From contig JAFZKP010000015.1 in the NCBI GenBank assembly GCA_017553625.1, positions 1 through 55,130 of the forward strand: a stretch of DNA of 55,130 nt, in the 5' to 3' direction. Shown here piece by piece: positions 17,637 to 27,280 of this stretch. Within the stretch, counting starts at the first letter, position 1. Every line of letters begins with the position of its first letter. A program made the translations under genes and the position numbers. Origin of the DNA: Bacteroidales bacterium (GTDB lineage Bacteria > Bacteroidota > Bacteroidia > Bacteroidales > F082). The notes beneath the pieces are model-generated. The model did no database searches, had not been told where the DNA came from, and saw only the letters and a list, made by a program, of their open reading frames with translations.

Positions 17637-20600
17637 TTACTTAACAATGACTTTCTGAACTTCAGCGTTGCCGTTAGCGACGACTTTCAGGAAGTACACG
17701 CCGCTGTTGAGCTCGCTCACGTTGAGTTTCACGCTGCCTTCTGCATTGCCTGACATAACGACCTGGCCGATGCTGTTGACAATCTGATACTCATAGTTCT
17801 TAGCGCTTGTCACGATGTTGAGCACGTTCTCTGTCGGGTTAGGATAGATGCCGAAACTCACCTCTTTTTCACCGACACCGTCATATTCAACGATGACGAA
17901 CACTGAAACAGGAGCTGACATTGAACCGTTTTCTTTAGCAGCGCACACTGAATATCTGTATGTGCCGTAATTATCAACAGTGTCATCGAATGTTGTAGCT
18001 GTTGTTGTTCCAATCACTTCGCCGTCACGTTTCACGACGTATGAATCAGCGTCAGCTGATGCTGTCCATGTGAGGTTCACATTGTATCCTTCAACTGTTG
18101 CCTCGAGGTCTGTTGCAGGAGCAATGAATGTGATGACATTGGTTGGTGGGAACAGGATGTTGTCAACCCATGCGCAGTCTGAACCGCTGTTCACTGAGCT
18201 GTCCTTGGTGTAGCTCCACTTGAATGTGTGCTGACCCACTGTCACAGCCTGTGTAAACTCTGTCCATGCCACTGTACCTGACCAAACGCCCTTCTCCTGG
18301 TTGTCCATGTAGAAGTGAAGTTTGTCGTAGTTGTTCTCTGATGAGACCTTGTACATGAATGTGAGCTCGCCAGCTGCCAGAACATTGACTGTCAATGTCA
18401 TGTTATAGTCAGAATTTGCAATGCCTTCATTCATTGATTTTGCGCATTTCGAACCCTCAACACCTGCACCGTCAACGATTGTCCATGAGCCGGTCTGGCT
18501 GAATGTCCAGTCGCTGCTGAATGAGCCTGACTCAAAGTCTTCCTGGATGGCACCGTAGCTAAGCACAAAGATACCTGACTCATCAAGGAGACCTGTTGCG
18601 AAGTCGTATGCAACCTCAAATGTTGTACCTGGCTCAACTGTCTCAGCAACTGTGTAATATGCTGCGATATCAATTGATTCACCACCAGGGACTTCACCAT
18701 CATAGATGATTGTTGCAGGATCAAACACGAGGTCTGGTGAGCAGCTTACCATAGAGAGCTCACCGCCAAAGAATGAAGCTGAACCGCCATTCTTGAATGA
18801 GAATATTACAGCGTCTTCCTCTTTGTCAATACTTTCCAAAACGAGAGTTGGAGCGTGCATATCAACCATAATCTTGCCTGTCCAAGTGTTTGTACCGTCA
18901 GTCATTGTAGCGTCAATCTGAGCTTTTGTTCCATCAGGAACGTTTTCTGCCACTGCGAACTGGAAGCCTTCTATTGTTGCTGTTGCACCTGCTGCAAGTG
19001 ATGCCACTGTGCCTTCAGCTGAAATAATGTCGACATATTCGTTTTCTGTTGAAAGTGTCACAACAACATTGTTTGTTGTCTCAACACCGACGTTCTTAAC
19101 GTCAACAAGCAAGTCGATTGTCTCGCCATAGTTTGCAGGGCCGCTCATTGCGTAATCGTTGATGGTGACGTATGCACCTTCTGCAGGAACAACCTCGATT
19201 GTGCCCATGTAAGCCTCTTTGTTGAAACCAACGATAACGAGTTCTGCATTGCCAACATTTGACAAAGCTGGGAACTGCATATTGCACTGACCGTTGATGA
19301 CTTTGCTTGATGCAAGAATCTCACCGTCCATCGACAATGTTGCAATAGCATAGTCAGCATCAACTGTAAGGTCGAGTTCTGACATGCCGAGCATCAACAC
19401 TGATGGAGATGCAGAAACATTCATAGCTGTTGGGATGTCTGTACGGAGCAACAATGATGGGTCGCCGAAGAGGAGCCATGTGTTGAATGTCTGGTATGAA
19501 TCGCCTGGAGACATATCAAGGACATACATACTTCCGTTCAATGAAGAGCCGCCCATTGTGTGGTTAAACAGGTTGGTGCTGCGCCATTCGCACAAGATGT
19601 TAACCATCTCGTCCTGACCGTACATTGGCGGAATCCAAGGCTGTGAGACGTATGAGAACATACCAGCAACAGCACCTGTAGGATTGCCGTTTTGGTTAGC
19701 GCGGAGCCATGACTCTGCGAAACATGTGCCAGTGTCGAACTGTCCGTTCAAGCAAGCCACTGACCATACGATAGGAAGCATGCCGTTGTTTGTCAAAGCT
19801 GCAACGTTGCTGGTGCTGTAGTTAGCGACACCCCAGCTTGTAACTGAACCGTGGTTGCAGTAGTTGATGATGCTGATACCCTCGTTGATGGTACCGCTGA
19901 TTGTTGAAACGCTTGCGTCACCACCGCTGCCGCCGTGATGCTCTGTAACTGTAGCGTATGTGTAGTGCATGAGAGAGTCGCGGATGAAGTCGATATGCTG
20001 GTAGTCATCCTCGCCATAGTGACCGCTACCTGCACCGTAATATCCGATACCCATACCTTTATTGCACCATGAAGCACCTGCCAAAACGTCGCGCTCGTAG
20101 TAAATGGTCTTATTCACCTGCAAATCTGCGTCAGCGGCGTTTGCAACCGAGAAACGACCGACAAGAACCTCGAGGTAGTCATCGTTTCCTTCAAGTTTGC
20201 CAAGATAGTTGTCTGAGAAACATGTTCCACCTGAACCTGAACCATAGTTCTTTGGTGTGATGTCGCTGTACTCACCGACAAGGAGAAGGAACTCAAGGTT
20301 ATGAGCTGGGTCATTGTAGAAGTTGCTGACATAAGTCTTGATGCTTTCGATGCTGTTACCACCAGCTGTTGAAAGGCTTACCAATGTTGTTGGACGGCCT
20401 GACTTGTTCTTCCATTCAACCAATGGCTGCAAGTTGCTCATATAAGCATCAGCGCAGATGATAAGCAATTCACCAAAGTCCTCGTCGAAAGTGTATTTTG
20501 CACCATTTTCACCGAAGTTGATGAAACGCTTTTCATACATTGCCTTCTGTTCCGGATCAATCTTGATAGTGTTGCTCTTGCGGGCGAGTTTCTGGTTCTC

Positions 20601-21200
20601 ACCATTGTCGCTGACCTTTGTCATGGCGATTGTCATGCTTGTATAAACACGCAATGTCTTTGTCACAGGGTTGTAAGCGAATGGGCGAACCATGATGTTC
20701 TGGCCACGGAAGTCTCTGATGATGTATGGAGCTTCAAGTGTAGCCTGTGCTGCCGGCCAGAATGCGTTCTGTGAATACATCGCACCGTAGGTGTAAGGAA
20801 CATCCTCCGGATTGACTTGACGGCTGATGTTACCCTTTGAAGGGGCAACTTCAACATTCTCAAAATCAACGTAAGTTGAATTAACAACAGCCACATTCAT
20901 CTCTGCCAAGTCACCAATCATGACTGGAATGACTTCGAATGGAAGCTGTGGTGCACCTGCTTCAAGCTCAACACCCATGCCATCTACGCTGACATTGAAC
21001 TGTTTGCCGTCAGGTGTTGTCACACTCTGTGTGTAGAAACCGTCGAGGTTAACATTGACGACGATCTCATTTTCAGTTGAAGAGACCAAGGTCTTCTTCA
21101 TCTTTGTCGGGGAATCACTTGTGATTCCATGCCATTCCTGGGCGAATCCCATAAATGAGAACACCAGGAACAAAGCTGTTAGTAATGTTGTTCTTTTCAT
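17637..21200 (-). CDS. Gingipain-like C25 cysteine protease (Rgp-like) with adhesin, FnIII and T9SS domains
   Basis: 1187 residues. Signal peptide 1-20 (FSFMGFAQ), gingipain-type propeptide (APSKGNISRQVNPEDVPYTYG around 119-139), then a C25 catalytic domain with His450 (NYCNHGSVTSWG) and Cys483 (SVACLNGQFDTGTCFAESW). After it come a CARDB-like module (NYGETIDLLVDVKNVG), a cleaved-adhesin/jelly-roll module beginning EDFESGSFSSDWTFSQTGSW, a fibronectin III module (LEATVEGYNVNLTWTASADA) and a T9SS type A tail (FGIYPNPTENVLNIVTSA, ending VQKVIVK). It is predicted to be a surface endopeptidase. The C-terminal half is closely related, partly identical at DNA level, to the next gene, indicating duplication with recent exchange. 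It has its own promoter box and terminator. Confidence 0.95.
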   Translation of the reverse strand: MKRTTLLTALFLVFSFMGFAQEWHGITSDSPTKMKKTLVSSTENEIVVNVNLDGFYTQSVTTPDGKQFNVSVDGMGVELEAGAPQLPFEVIPVMIGDLAEMNVAVVNSTYVDFENVEVAPSKGNISRQVNPEDVPYTYGAMYSQNAFWPAAQATLEAPYIIRDFRGQNIMVRPFAYNPVTKTLRVYTSMTIAMTKVSDNGENQKLARKSNTIKIDPEQKAMYEKRFINFGENGAKYTFDEDFGELLIICADAYMSNLQPLVEWKNKSGRPTTLVSLSTAGGNSIESIKTYVSNFYNDPAHNLEFLLLVGEYSDITPKNYGSGSGGTCFSDNYLGKLEGNDDYLEVLVGRFSVANAADADLQVNKTIYYERDVLAGASWCNKGMGIGYYGAGSGHYGEDDYQHIDFIRDSLMHYTYATVTEHHGGSGGDASVSTISGTINEGISIINYCNHGSVTSWGVANYSTSNVAALTNNGMLPIVWSVACLNGQFDTGTCFAESWLRANQNGNPTGAVAGMFSYVSQPWIPPMYGQDEMVNILCEWRSTNLFNHTMGGSSLNGSMYVLDMSPGDSYQTFNTWLLFGDPSLLLRTDIPTAMNVSASPSVLMLGMSELDLTVDADYAIATLSMDGEILASSKVINGQCNMQFPALSNVGNAELVIVGFNKEAYMGTIEVVPAEGAYVTINDYAMSGPANYGETIDLLVDVKNVGVETTNNVVVTLSTENEYVDIISAEGTVASLAAGATATIEGFQFAVAENVPDGTKAQIDATMTDGTNTWTGKIMVDMHAPTLVLESIDKEEDAVIFSFKNGGSASFFGGELSMVSCSPDLVFDPATIIYDGEVPGGESIDIAAYYTVAETVEPGTTFEVAYDFATGLLDESGIFVLSYGAIQEDFESGSFSSDWTFSQTGSWTIVDGAGVEGSKCAKSMNEGIANSDYNMTLTVNVLAAGELTFMYKVSSENNYDKLHFYMDNQEKGVWSGTVAWTEFTQAVTVGQHTFKWSYTKDSSVNSGSDCAWVDNILFPPTNVITFIAPATDLEATVEGYNVNLTWTASADADSYVVKRDGEVIGTTTATTFDDTVDNYGTYRYSVCAAKENGSMSAPVSVFVIVEYDGVGEKEVSFGIYPNPTENVLNIVTSAKNYEYQIVNSIGQVVMSGNAEGSVKLNVSELNSGVYFLKVVANGNAEVQKVIVK

Positions 21201-21262
21201 TTTTTATTAAATGGTTTAATTAATTTTTAATCAATTTTACACCTTATTTAATTAATAGCTTG

Positions 21263-21270
21263 CAAAGATA
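21263..21270 (-). promoter_or_regulatory. -7 promoter box of the second C25 protease gene
   Basis: TATCTTTG on the minus strand, 63 bases before the ATG; it abuts the terminator of the upstream gene. No -33 match was found. Confidence 0.5.
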
Positions 21271-21271
21271 T

Positions 21272-21303
21272 AAAAAAAAAGGATGCCGAAAGCCGACATC
21301 CTT
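21272..21303 (-). terminator. Terminator of the Kgp-like protease gene
   Basis: AAGGATG/CATCCTT stem (21279-21285 with 21297-21303) followed by nine T on the minus strand. Confidence 0.8.
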
Positions 21304-21323
21304 AATTTTTTTTGAAAAAATCT

Positions 21324-24300
21324 TTACTCGACAGTAACTTTTCTTACTTGAACAGCACCGTCAGCAACGATTCTCAAGAAGTAAACACCATTGAGTTCGC
21401 TCACGTTGACAGATGTTCTGCCGTTTGCGTTGCCGCTCATGACCACCTGACCTACGCTGTTGATGAGCTGGTACTCATAGTTGTTTGCATTTGTAACGAT
21501 ATTCAAAACACCGTTAGCTGGGTTTGGATAAACATTGAGTTTAACTTCCTGGTTGTCAATGACATTGTCAAATTCAGCTTCAACTGTCACTGTTACAGGC
21601 ACTGAGAGCTGACCAGCGTTCTTTGCTGCATACACTGCGTATGTGTAAACACCGTCTTTTGGAAGTGCATCCTCAAATGTTGTACCTGTTGTCTCGCCTA
21701 ATGTCTCGCCGTCACGTTTCACGACATACTTGTCAGCGTCGGTTGATGCTGCCCATGTGAGTGTAACGTTTCCGCCATCAACCACAGCTTCGAGTTCTGA
21801 AGCAGGATCGATGAATGTGATGACATTTACTGGTGGGAAGATGATGTTGTCGATCTTTGCGCAGTCGTCGCCCGAGTTCACTGAGCTGTCCTTGGTGTAG
21901 CTCCACTTGAATGTGTGCTGACCCACTGTCACAGGCTGTGTGAATTCTGACCAGTTGACTGAACCTGACCAAACGCCCTTCTCCTGGTTGTCCATGTAGA
22001 AGTGGAGTTTGTCATAGTTGCTCTCTGATGAAACATAGTACTGGAATGTGAGCTCACCAGCTGCCAAGACGTTGACTGCAAGAGTGATGTTGTAGTCTGA
22101 GCTTGCCATGCCTTCATTCATTGATTTAGCGCATTTCTCGCCCTTGACACCGCCACTGACGATTGTCCATGAGTTAGCCTGGCTGAATGTCCAGTCTGTG
22201 CTGAATACGCCTGACTCGAAGTCTTCCATGATTGTACCGTATGAAAGTACGAAAATGTCTTCGATTGTGAAGAGACCTGTTGTCATCATGTATGCAACTT
22301 CAAATGTTGTACCTGGTTCAACTGTCTCAGCAATTGTATAACCACTGTTCAATGTGATTGTCTCATCGCCTTCAACAACATCTTCAAATGTGATTGTTTC
22401 TGGGTCAAACACGAGGTCTGGTGAGCAGCTTGTCACTGTGAATGTGCCGCCATAGAATGGAGCTGAACCTGTGTTCTTGAATGTGAATGCCACATTGTCG
22501 TCTGTCTTCTGGATTCCGTCGAATGCGAGAACTGGGGCGTGGAGTTCAACTTTGAACTTGCCTTCCCATGTGTCTGTACCGTCTGTCACATTGAGGAAGA
22601 ACTGAGCTTTTGTCTTATCTGGAACGTTGCTTGCAACTTCAAACTGGAAGCCTTCCATTGTTGCTGTTGCATTTGGAGCCAAACTTGTCACTGAACCTTC
22701 AGCTGCCAAGACTGTCACATATTCGCAGTCAGTTGTAAGTGTAGCGGTAATGTTGCTTGCTGCCAAAGTACCGACGTTCTTCACTGTGATGTCCATGTCG
22801 ATTGTCTCGCCATAGTTAGCCTGAGGAGCGCTCAATTCATAGCTGTCAACTGCCACGTATGCACCTGTCATTGCTGCGGCTGGAACAACAGCGATGTAAG
22901 GCTGACGCTGTGGATGTGTCACAACGATTTTCACGTCACCACCTGATGTAACAGGCTCGATTGGAATAACAGCTGTTCCTTCTTCACCGATTTCACCAGC
23001 ACCGTAGAGGACACCGTCCTTTGAAATACCAACGTATGAACCCGGGTCAGCTGAGACCTCGTATGTGTCCATTCCGATAGGAAGTGTTGGCATGTGTGAA
23101 ACTGTGTTTTCAATTGGGTTTACATGGAATGGGCAAACAGAAGCGTCACCAAGTACGTGATATGCTTCCCAGTAGTACTGGTTGGTTGCTGTTGAGCTGC
23201 TTGGGTATCCACCTGCGTGTGCGTATGCCACTGCGAGGTTACCAACGAATGGGACTGATGTCACGCAGTTCCAGTCATCACGGAACTGAGCATCGTAAGT
23301 ACCCATTGAAGAACCTTCGTATGTAGGCATTGCATTCATTGTGTTGGTTGCACCAACGCCGAAGTAGTAGTCTTCATACCAATATGTCTCAACAGGTGAG
23401 CCGATGTATGCGTATGCGCCCTTGTCCTGACCGACGAGCAAAGCCTCACCCAAGCTCTTGCTTGAATAGCCCCAGTTTGCAGCCAAGCAGCAGTTACCCA
23501 TTGCGAGGAATGGCTTTCCGCTGTTTGTCAATGAGTTGGCGTTGCTGACTGAGAATGATGGGTCTGACCAGCTTGTGTCACCACCGTGAGCGGTGTAGTT
23601 CACGAAATTGACACCAGTGTTCATGCTTGCGTATGGGTTGTTGTAAGGAGTTTGGAGGAACTCATAAACGTTAACGAAACCATGTTCTGCATTGTAGTAG
23701 TAGTTTGTAGCATACTGGATGGTTGGTTTACCAACTTTCGGGTTCCATGATGAATCCCAACCTGCGATGAGAAGGACATTGCTCAGATATGTCGGATCCG
23801 GCATTGTGTACTGCTCATACATCAAAGATTTGTTGAGAGCATTCTGCATCTCCTGAACTGTCTCGCATGTGAAACGGCTGTGGAACATATCTCCGAACAC
23901 GTCGTTACCTGCAACTGCATAGTAGTAAAGGTCTGTAACCTTGTTTGTGGATGAACCCATCTGTGACTGTGGAACCTGTCCCTGGTCACCTAAGATGATG
24001 ATGAATGTAGGAGCCTGACCGTTTGCAACACCTTCATTATATTTGTTGGTGATGAAGGTCTTGATAGCTGTTGCGTTTGTTCCGATTTCATCGGTGTAGT
24101 TGACATCGAGATAGAAACCTTTTTCTGTCTTCCATTCAATCCATGGCTGCATAACATCTTCGAACATGCGGTTTGCAACGACCAAAACCTTTACTGGCAC
24201 TGCCCAGAGGTCAGGGTGCTCATCGTAGATGTCACGGATAGCCTCTTCATTGAACAATGCTGCATAGACTGTTCTGAAGTAAGGGCTGTAGGTGTTGACC

Positions 24301-24941
24301 AATGTCTTCTCTGTGAGAGCGAGGTCGGCATTTTCGAATGTCACCTCAACGTCGATGTTGTTGTAAACGCGGAGTGTGTTCTCTGAAGCATTGTATCTCA
24401 CATTGTTGAGCTGCAAAGCGCCAATCTGGATACCACGCATTGTTCCCATAACTTCAACCTCAGCGAGTGGACGGCTCTCATCGAAACCTTTTGCTGAATA
24501 AGCTGCCTCGTTATAAACGAACTTAGGATCTTTCTCGCTCTTGCTCTGTGAAGGCTGCATTGGGTAAAGTTTCTCAATGCCATAGTCAGCGAGGTTGTAC
24601 TCATTGACTGTGTAGTTCTTAACTGTCACCACTGGAGTTGCTCCGAAAGGAACGGCGATAAGTCTACGAGTTACAAGAACCTGTGGCTCACCTTCATTAC
24701 CTGCGGCAACTGTGTTGTCCATTGAGATAACAGAGAATTCACCTCTTTCTGTAGAAACCAATTCACTCTCAATACTATTGTAAGAGAATGAAGCCGAGAA
24801 TCCGGTCATTGTCACATTTTCCGCCTTCTGAGAATTTCTTCCCATAGGTGTAAGGTCGATACGGCCTTGTGCAAAAGCCTGGAAGCCAAACATAATGACT
24901 ACCAATGCCATTGCGAGTTTTTTGAGTTGAAATTTTTTCAT
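21324..24941 (-). CDS. Lys-gingipain-like C25 cysteine protease (Kgp-like) with adhesin, FnIII and T9SS domains
   Basis: 1205 residues. Signal peptide 1-24 (GFQAFAQ), a propeptide, and a C25 domain whose catalytic blocks match Lys-gingipain rather than Arg-gingipain: NYTAHGGDTSWSDP with His452, and FLAMGNCCLAANWGY with the Cys484/Cys485 pair. Then come a CARDB-like module (NYGETIDMDITVKNVG), a cleaved-adhesin module (MEDFESGVFSTDWTFSQ), FnIII (LEAVVDGGNVTLTWAAS) and a T9SS type A tail (LNVYPNPANGVLNIVTNA, ending VRKVTVE). It is predicted to be a surface endopeptidase; lysine preference is inference from the motif. The C-terminal modules are shared with the gene at 17637, while the catalytic domains are of different subtypes. 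It is first of the three tandem proteases in transcription order. Confidence 0.95.
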   Translation of the reverse strand: MKKFQLKKLAMALVVIMFGFQAFAQGRIDLTPMGRNSQKAENVTMTGFSASFSYNSIESELVSTERGEFSVISMDNTVAAGNEGEPQVLVTRRLIAVPFGATPVVTVKNYTVNEYNLADYGIEKLYPMQPSQSKSEKDPKFVYNEAAYSAKGFDESRPLAEVEVMGTMRGIQIGALQLNNVRYNASENTLRVYNNIDVEVTFENADLALTEKTLVNTYSPYFRTVYAALFNEEAIRDIYDEHPDLWAVPVKVLVVANRMFEDVMQPWIEWKTEKGFYLDVNYTDEIGTNATAIKTFITNKYNEGVANGQAPTFIIILGDQGQVPQSQMGSSTNKVTDLYYYAVAGNDVFGDMFHSRFTCETVQEMQNALNKSLMYEQYTMPDPTYLSNVLLIAGWDSSWNPKVGKPTIQYATNYYYNAEHGFVNVYEFLQTPYNNPYASMNTGVNFVNYTAHGGDTSWSDPSFSVSNANSLTNSGKPFLAMGNCCLAANWGYSSKSLGEALLVGQDKGAYAYIGSPVETYWYEDYYFGVGATNTMNAMPTYEGSSMGTYDAQFRDDWNCVTSVPFVGNLAVAYAHAGGYPSSSTATNQYYWEAYHVLGDASVCPFHVNPIENTVSHMPTLPIGMDTYEVSADPGSYVGISKDGVLYGAGEIGEEGTAVIPIEPVTSGGDVKIVVTHPQRQPYIAVVPAAAMTGAYVAVDSYELSAPQANYGETIDMDITVKNVGTLAASNITATLTTDCEYVTVLAAEGSVTSLAPNATATMEGFQFEVASNVPDKTKAQFFLNVTDGTDTWEGKFKVELHAPVLAFDGIQKTDDNVAFTFKNTGSAPFYGGTFTVTSCSPDLVFDPETITFEDVVEGDETITLNSGYTIAETVEPGTTFEVAYMMTTGLFTIEDIFVLSYGTIMEDFESGVFSTDWTFSQANSWTIVSGGVKGEKCAKSMNEGMASSDYNITLAVNVLAAGELTFQYYVSSESNYDKLHFYMDNQEKGVWSGSVNWSEFTQPVTVGQHTFKWSYTKDSSVNSGDDCAKIDNIIFPPVNVITFIDPASELEAVVDGGNVTLTWAASTDADKYVVKRDGETLGETTGTTFEDALPKDGVYTYAVYAAKNAGQLSVPVTVTVEAEFDNVIDNQEVKLNVYPNPANGVLNIVTNANNYEYQLINSVGQVVMSGNANGRTSVNVSELNGVYFLRIVADGAVQVRKVTVE

Positions 24942-25009
24942 CTTTTTTTAAATTAGTTAATAATTATTTTCCTTTTTTCAAATGGATTAAGTTTAAATTT
25001 TACAAGCTA

Positions 25010-25017
25010 CAAAAATA
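25010..25017 (-). promoter_or_regulatory. -7 promoter box of the Kgp-like protease gene
   Basis: TATTTTTG on the minus strand, giving a leader of about 60 bases, in an AT-rich 127-bp gap with no gene. Confidence 0.5.
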
Positions 25018-25068
25018 CACAAAAATTCAAAACGTGTATCCATTTTTTTACATTTTTTTAAAGAGCCG

Positions 25069-26658
25069 TCATTTTCTCAACAACTTGTTGTACTCCTTTT
25101 TGGAATTCAATATCTCGACAGCTTTCTGAATCATCCTGTCATCCTTGAAGACAACCTGATAGAACTTGTCGATATCCCACAAATCTTGAGCTATCATCGC
25201 CTTGATTCTCAATTTAATCCACGACTCAGAACGGGCAAATTGCTCATCGTCCCACTTCACATCCTTGCTCTCGGCAATCCTCTTGAATTCCTCTATCATA
25301 ACGCTGTCAACCGTGAATTTATTGTTAAAACTCTCGAAATTCGGGTAATCCTGATTGATTTTCTCCCTGTTTTTCAAGACAAAGTCGATGCAAAAAGCGT
25401 TAAAAATGTTCTTTCTGACCAGATTGGTGAAAAGCTTTGTTGAGTAGGTGGTGTCGACAGGCATGAAAATGTCGGGCATGATGCCACCGCCGCCATAGAC
25501 CACACGACCGCTGTTTAGCGTGTAATACTTAAGGGAATCAGGGAATTGAATGCTGTCGGCATGGTAATACTCGCCGTGTTTGAGACGTTTGTTCATCTCC
25601 TCGAAATAGTCTTCAGTGCCTTTCTCGTAGGAGCGTTGTATGCAACGGCCTGTAGGTGTGTAATAACGCGCCGTGGTGAGACGTATCTGTGCGCCGTCAG
25701 GGAGGTTAAACGGTCTTTGTACCAGTCCTTTGCCGAAAGAGCGGCGACCGATGAGCACGCCTCTGTCCCAGTCCTGTATGGCGCCCGACACAATTTCGCT
25801 CGCCGACGCGCTGCCTTCATCGATTAAAACCACCAATCTTCCGTCACGGTAGTTGCCTTTCAAATCGGTGTTGAAATCCGTCCTCGGACTCTTCATACCT
25901 TCAGTGTACACAACGGTTTTATTGCTTTCTAGGAACTCGTTGCTGAGCCCGAAAGCGGTCTGGAGATAGCCGCCGCCATTACCCCTGAGGTCGAAAATCA
26001 GCGATTTCATTCCACGTTTCCTCAAATCGGCGAGAGCGTTTTCAAATTCCTCGACTGAGTTTTTAGAAAACTGGTCAAGCTTGATGAAACCGATTTTTTT
26101 GTCAATCATGAAATACGTGTTGATTGACTTCAATGGAATTTTATCTCTAATGATTTCAAAATCAATCAGTTCCGGGTCATCACCGCGTTTGATACCGAGG
26201 ACGACCTTGGTGCCTTTCTTGCCGCGAAGATGTTTCGTGACATATTCGTTATTGACTTTCTTACCGAAGGCATCCTCCCCGTCTATCGTCACGATTCTGT
26301 CGCCAGCCATGATTCCGACTTTCTCGGAAGGTCCGCCCGGGACGGCTGAAACCACCAGAATAGTGTCGCGAAGAATCTGAAATGTCACGCCTATGCCCTC
26401 GAAGCTGCCTTCAAGACCTTCGTTGGCTTTCTGCACGTCCTTTGCAGCTATGTAGGTGCTATGCGGGTCAAGGGCTTTCAGCATGGCGACTATCGCCTCT
26501 TCCGTAATCTTAGGCATATCCGTGCTGTCAACATAAAAATTGTCGATGATATACATTGTGGTGGCGATTTTCTGCGATGTCTCGGCAGGACTCACCTTGT
26601 TCTGCGCAAAACAGAAAACGCCGGAAACCAATAAAACAATTAAAAATATTTTTTTCAT
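25069..26658 (-). CDS. S41 C-terminal processing peptidase (CtpA/Prc family)
   Basis: A 529-residue periplasmic serine protease. Signal peptide 1-19 (GVFCFAQ), an N-terminal helical part ending in the family block LDPHSTYI (63-70), a PDZ domain (about 85-160, FEGIGVTF...GIMAGDRIVTIDG), then the S41 fold with the strongly conserved DLRGNGGGYL (223-232), the catalytic serine in EGSASASEIVSG (281-292) and the lysine in RSFGKGLVQ (K310). These enzymes cleave or tail-trim periplasmic proteins and can regulate murein hydrolases. It follows the TsaC gene by 52 bp, and that gap is largely a 28-bp palindromic element (26678-26705). It is third in an operon GT9-TsaC-S41. Confidence 0.95.
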   Translation of the reverse strand: MKKIFLIVLLVSGVFCFAQNKVSPAETSQKIATTMYIIDNFYVDSTDMPKITEEAIVAMLKALDPHSTYIAAKDVQKANEGLEGSFEGIGVTFQILRDTILVVSAVPGGPSEKVGIMAGDRIVTIDGEDAFGKKVNNEYVTKHLRGKKGTKVVLGIKRGDDPELIDFEIIRDKIPLKSINTYFMIDKKIGFIKLDQFSKNSVEEFENALADLRKRGMKSLIFDLRGNGGGYLQTAFGLSNEFLESNKTVVYTEGMKSPRTDFNTDLKGNYRDGRLVVLIDEGSASASEIVSGAIQDWDRGVLIGRRSFGKGLVQRPFNLPDGAQIRLTTARYYTPTGRCIQRSYEKGTEDYFEEMNKRLKHGEYYHADSIQFPDSLKYYTLNSGRVVYGGGGIMPDIFMPVDTTYSTKLFTNLVRKNIFNAFCIDFVLKNREKINQDYPNFESFNNKFTVDSVMIEEFKRIAESKDVKWDDEQFARSESWIKLRIKAMIAQDLWDIDKFYQVVFKDDRMIQKAVEILNSKKEYNKLLRK

Positions 26659-26677
26659 AATAATGATTTTGCATCCT

Positions 26678-26705
26678 GTACTGACAAGGCAGGCCCTGTC
26701 CCTAC
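26678..26705. repeat. 28-bp palindromic element (degenerate), intergenic
   Basis: GTACTGACAAGGC...GCCCTGTCCCTAC followed by GGGA, in the gap between the TsaC and S41 genes. It is the same class as the in-gene copy at 36137-36164 but with several mismatches. Confidence 0.7.
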
Positions 26706-26710
26706 GGGAA

Positions 26711-27280
26711 TTATGAACGTACTATCTCAAATGTGTTATCGTCGTTGATTTTGATTATCGTCGATGCTTTAGGCTTTACAATCACATCATGATACAGGCT
26801 TACGACGTAATCCGCCAACCTCTTCATATTCTCTGAAATGTCAACGAAATTCGACGGTGACGGCTCGCCGCTGAGGTTTGCTGATGTCGACGTTATCGGG
26901 CGTCCGAGTCGGCGTATGACCTCCTTGCAGAACTCGTTTGTGGTGACGCGGATGCACACGCTGCCGTCGCCGCTGAGGTTTTTCGCAAGCCCCATCGAAT
27001 CCTTATATATAATACTCAGCGGGTTTTTCGCCGCTTTTATCAAATCAGCCGCTATCGGCGACGGATTCTTGACATAATCCTTGATACGCTCAACGGTGTC
27101 AACAAGGATGATGAGCCCCTTGCCGGCTGGACGGTTTTTTATCTTGAAAATCTTGTCGATAGCCTTAGCGTTGGTGGCGTCGCACCCGATTCCCCAGATG
27201 GTGTCGGTGGGATAAATGAACACCTTACCCTCTGAAAGCAGCTTCACGCAAAGTTCGACTTCTTGGTCAAAAGTATTCAT
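26711..27280 (-). CDS. tsaC: L-threonylcarbamoyladenylate synthase (Sua5/YrdC/TsaC)
   Basis: A 189-residue YrdC-domain enzyme that makes threonylcarbamoyl-AMP from threonine, bicarbonate and ATP for the t6A37 modification of ANN-decoding tRNAs. Recognisable blocks are YPTDTIWGIGCDA near 22, the KNRPAGKGLIILV nucleotide-binding segment, CIRVTTNEFC and the PITSTSANLSGEP motif near 130. The length matches the single-domain TsaC type without the Sua5 extension. Its ATG overlaps the glycosyltransferase stop by 4 bp (ATGA). Confidence 0.95.
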   Translation of the reverse strand: MNTFDQEVELCVKLLSEGKVFIYPTDTIWGIGCDATNAKAIDKIFKIKNRPAGKGLIILVDTVERIKDYVKNPSPIAADLIKAAKNPLSIIYKDSMGLAKNLSGDGSVCIRVTTNEFCKEVIRRLGRPITSTSANLSGEPSPSNFVDISENMKRLADYVVSLYHDVIVKPKASTIIKINDDNTFEIVRS

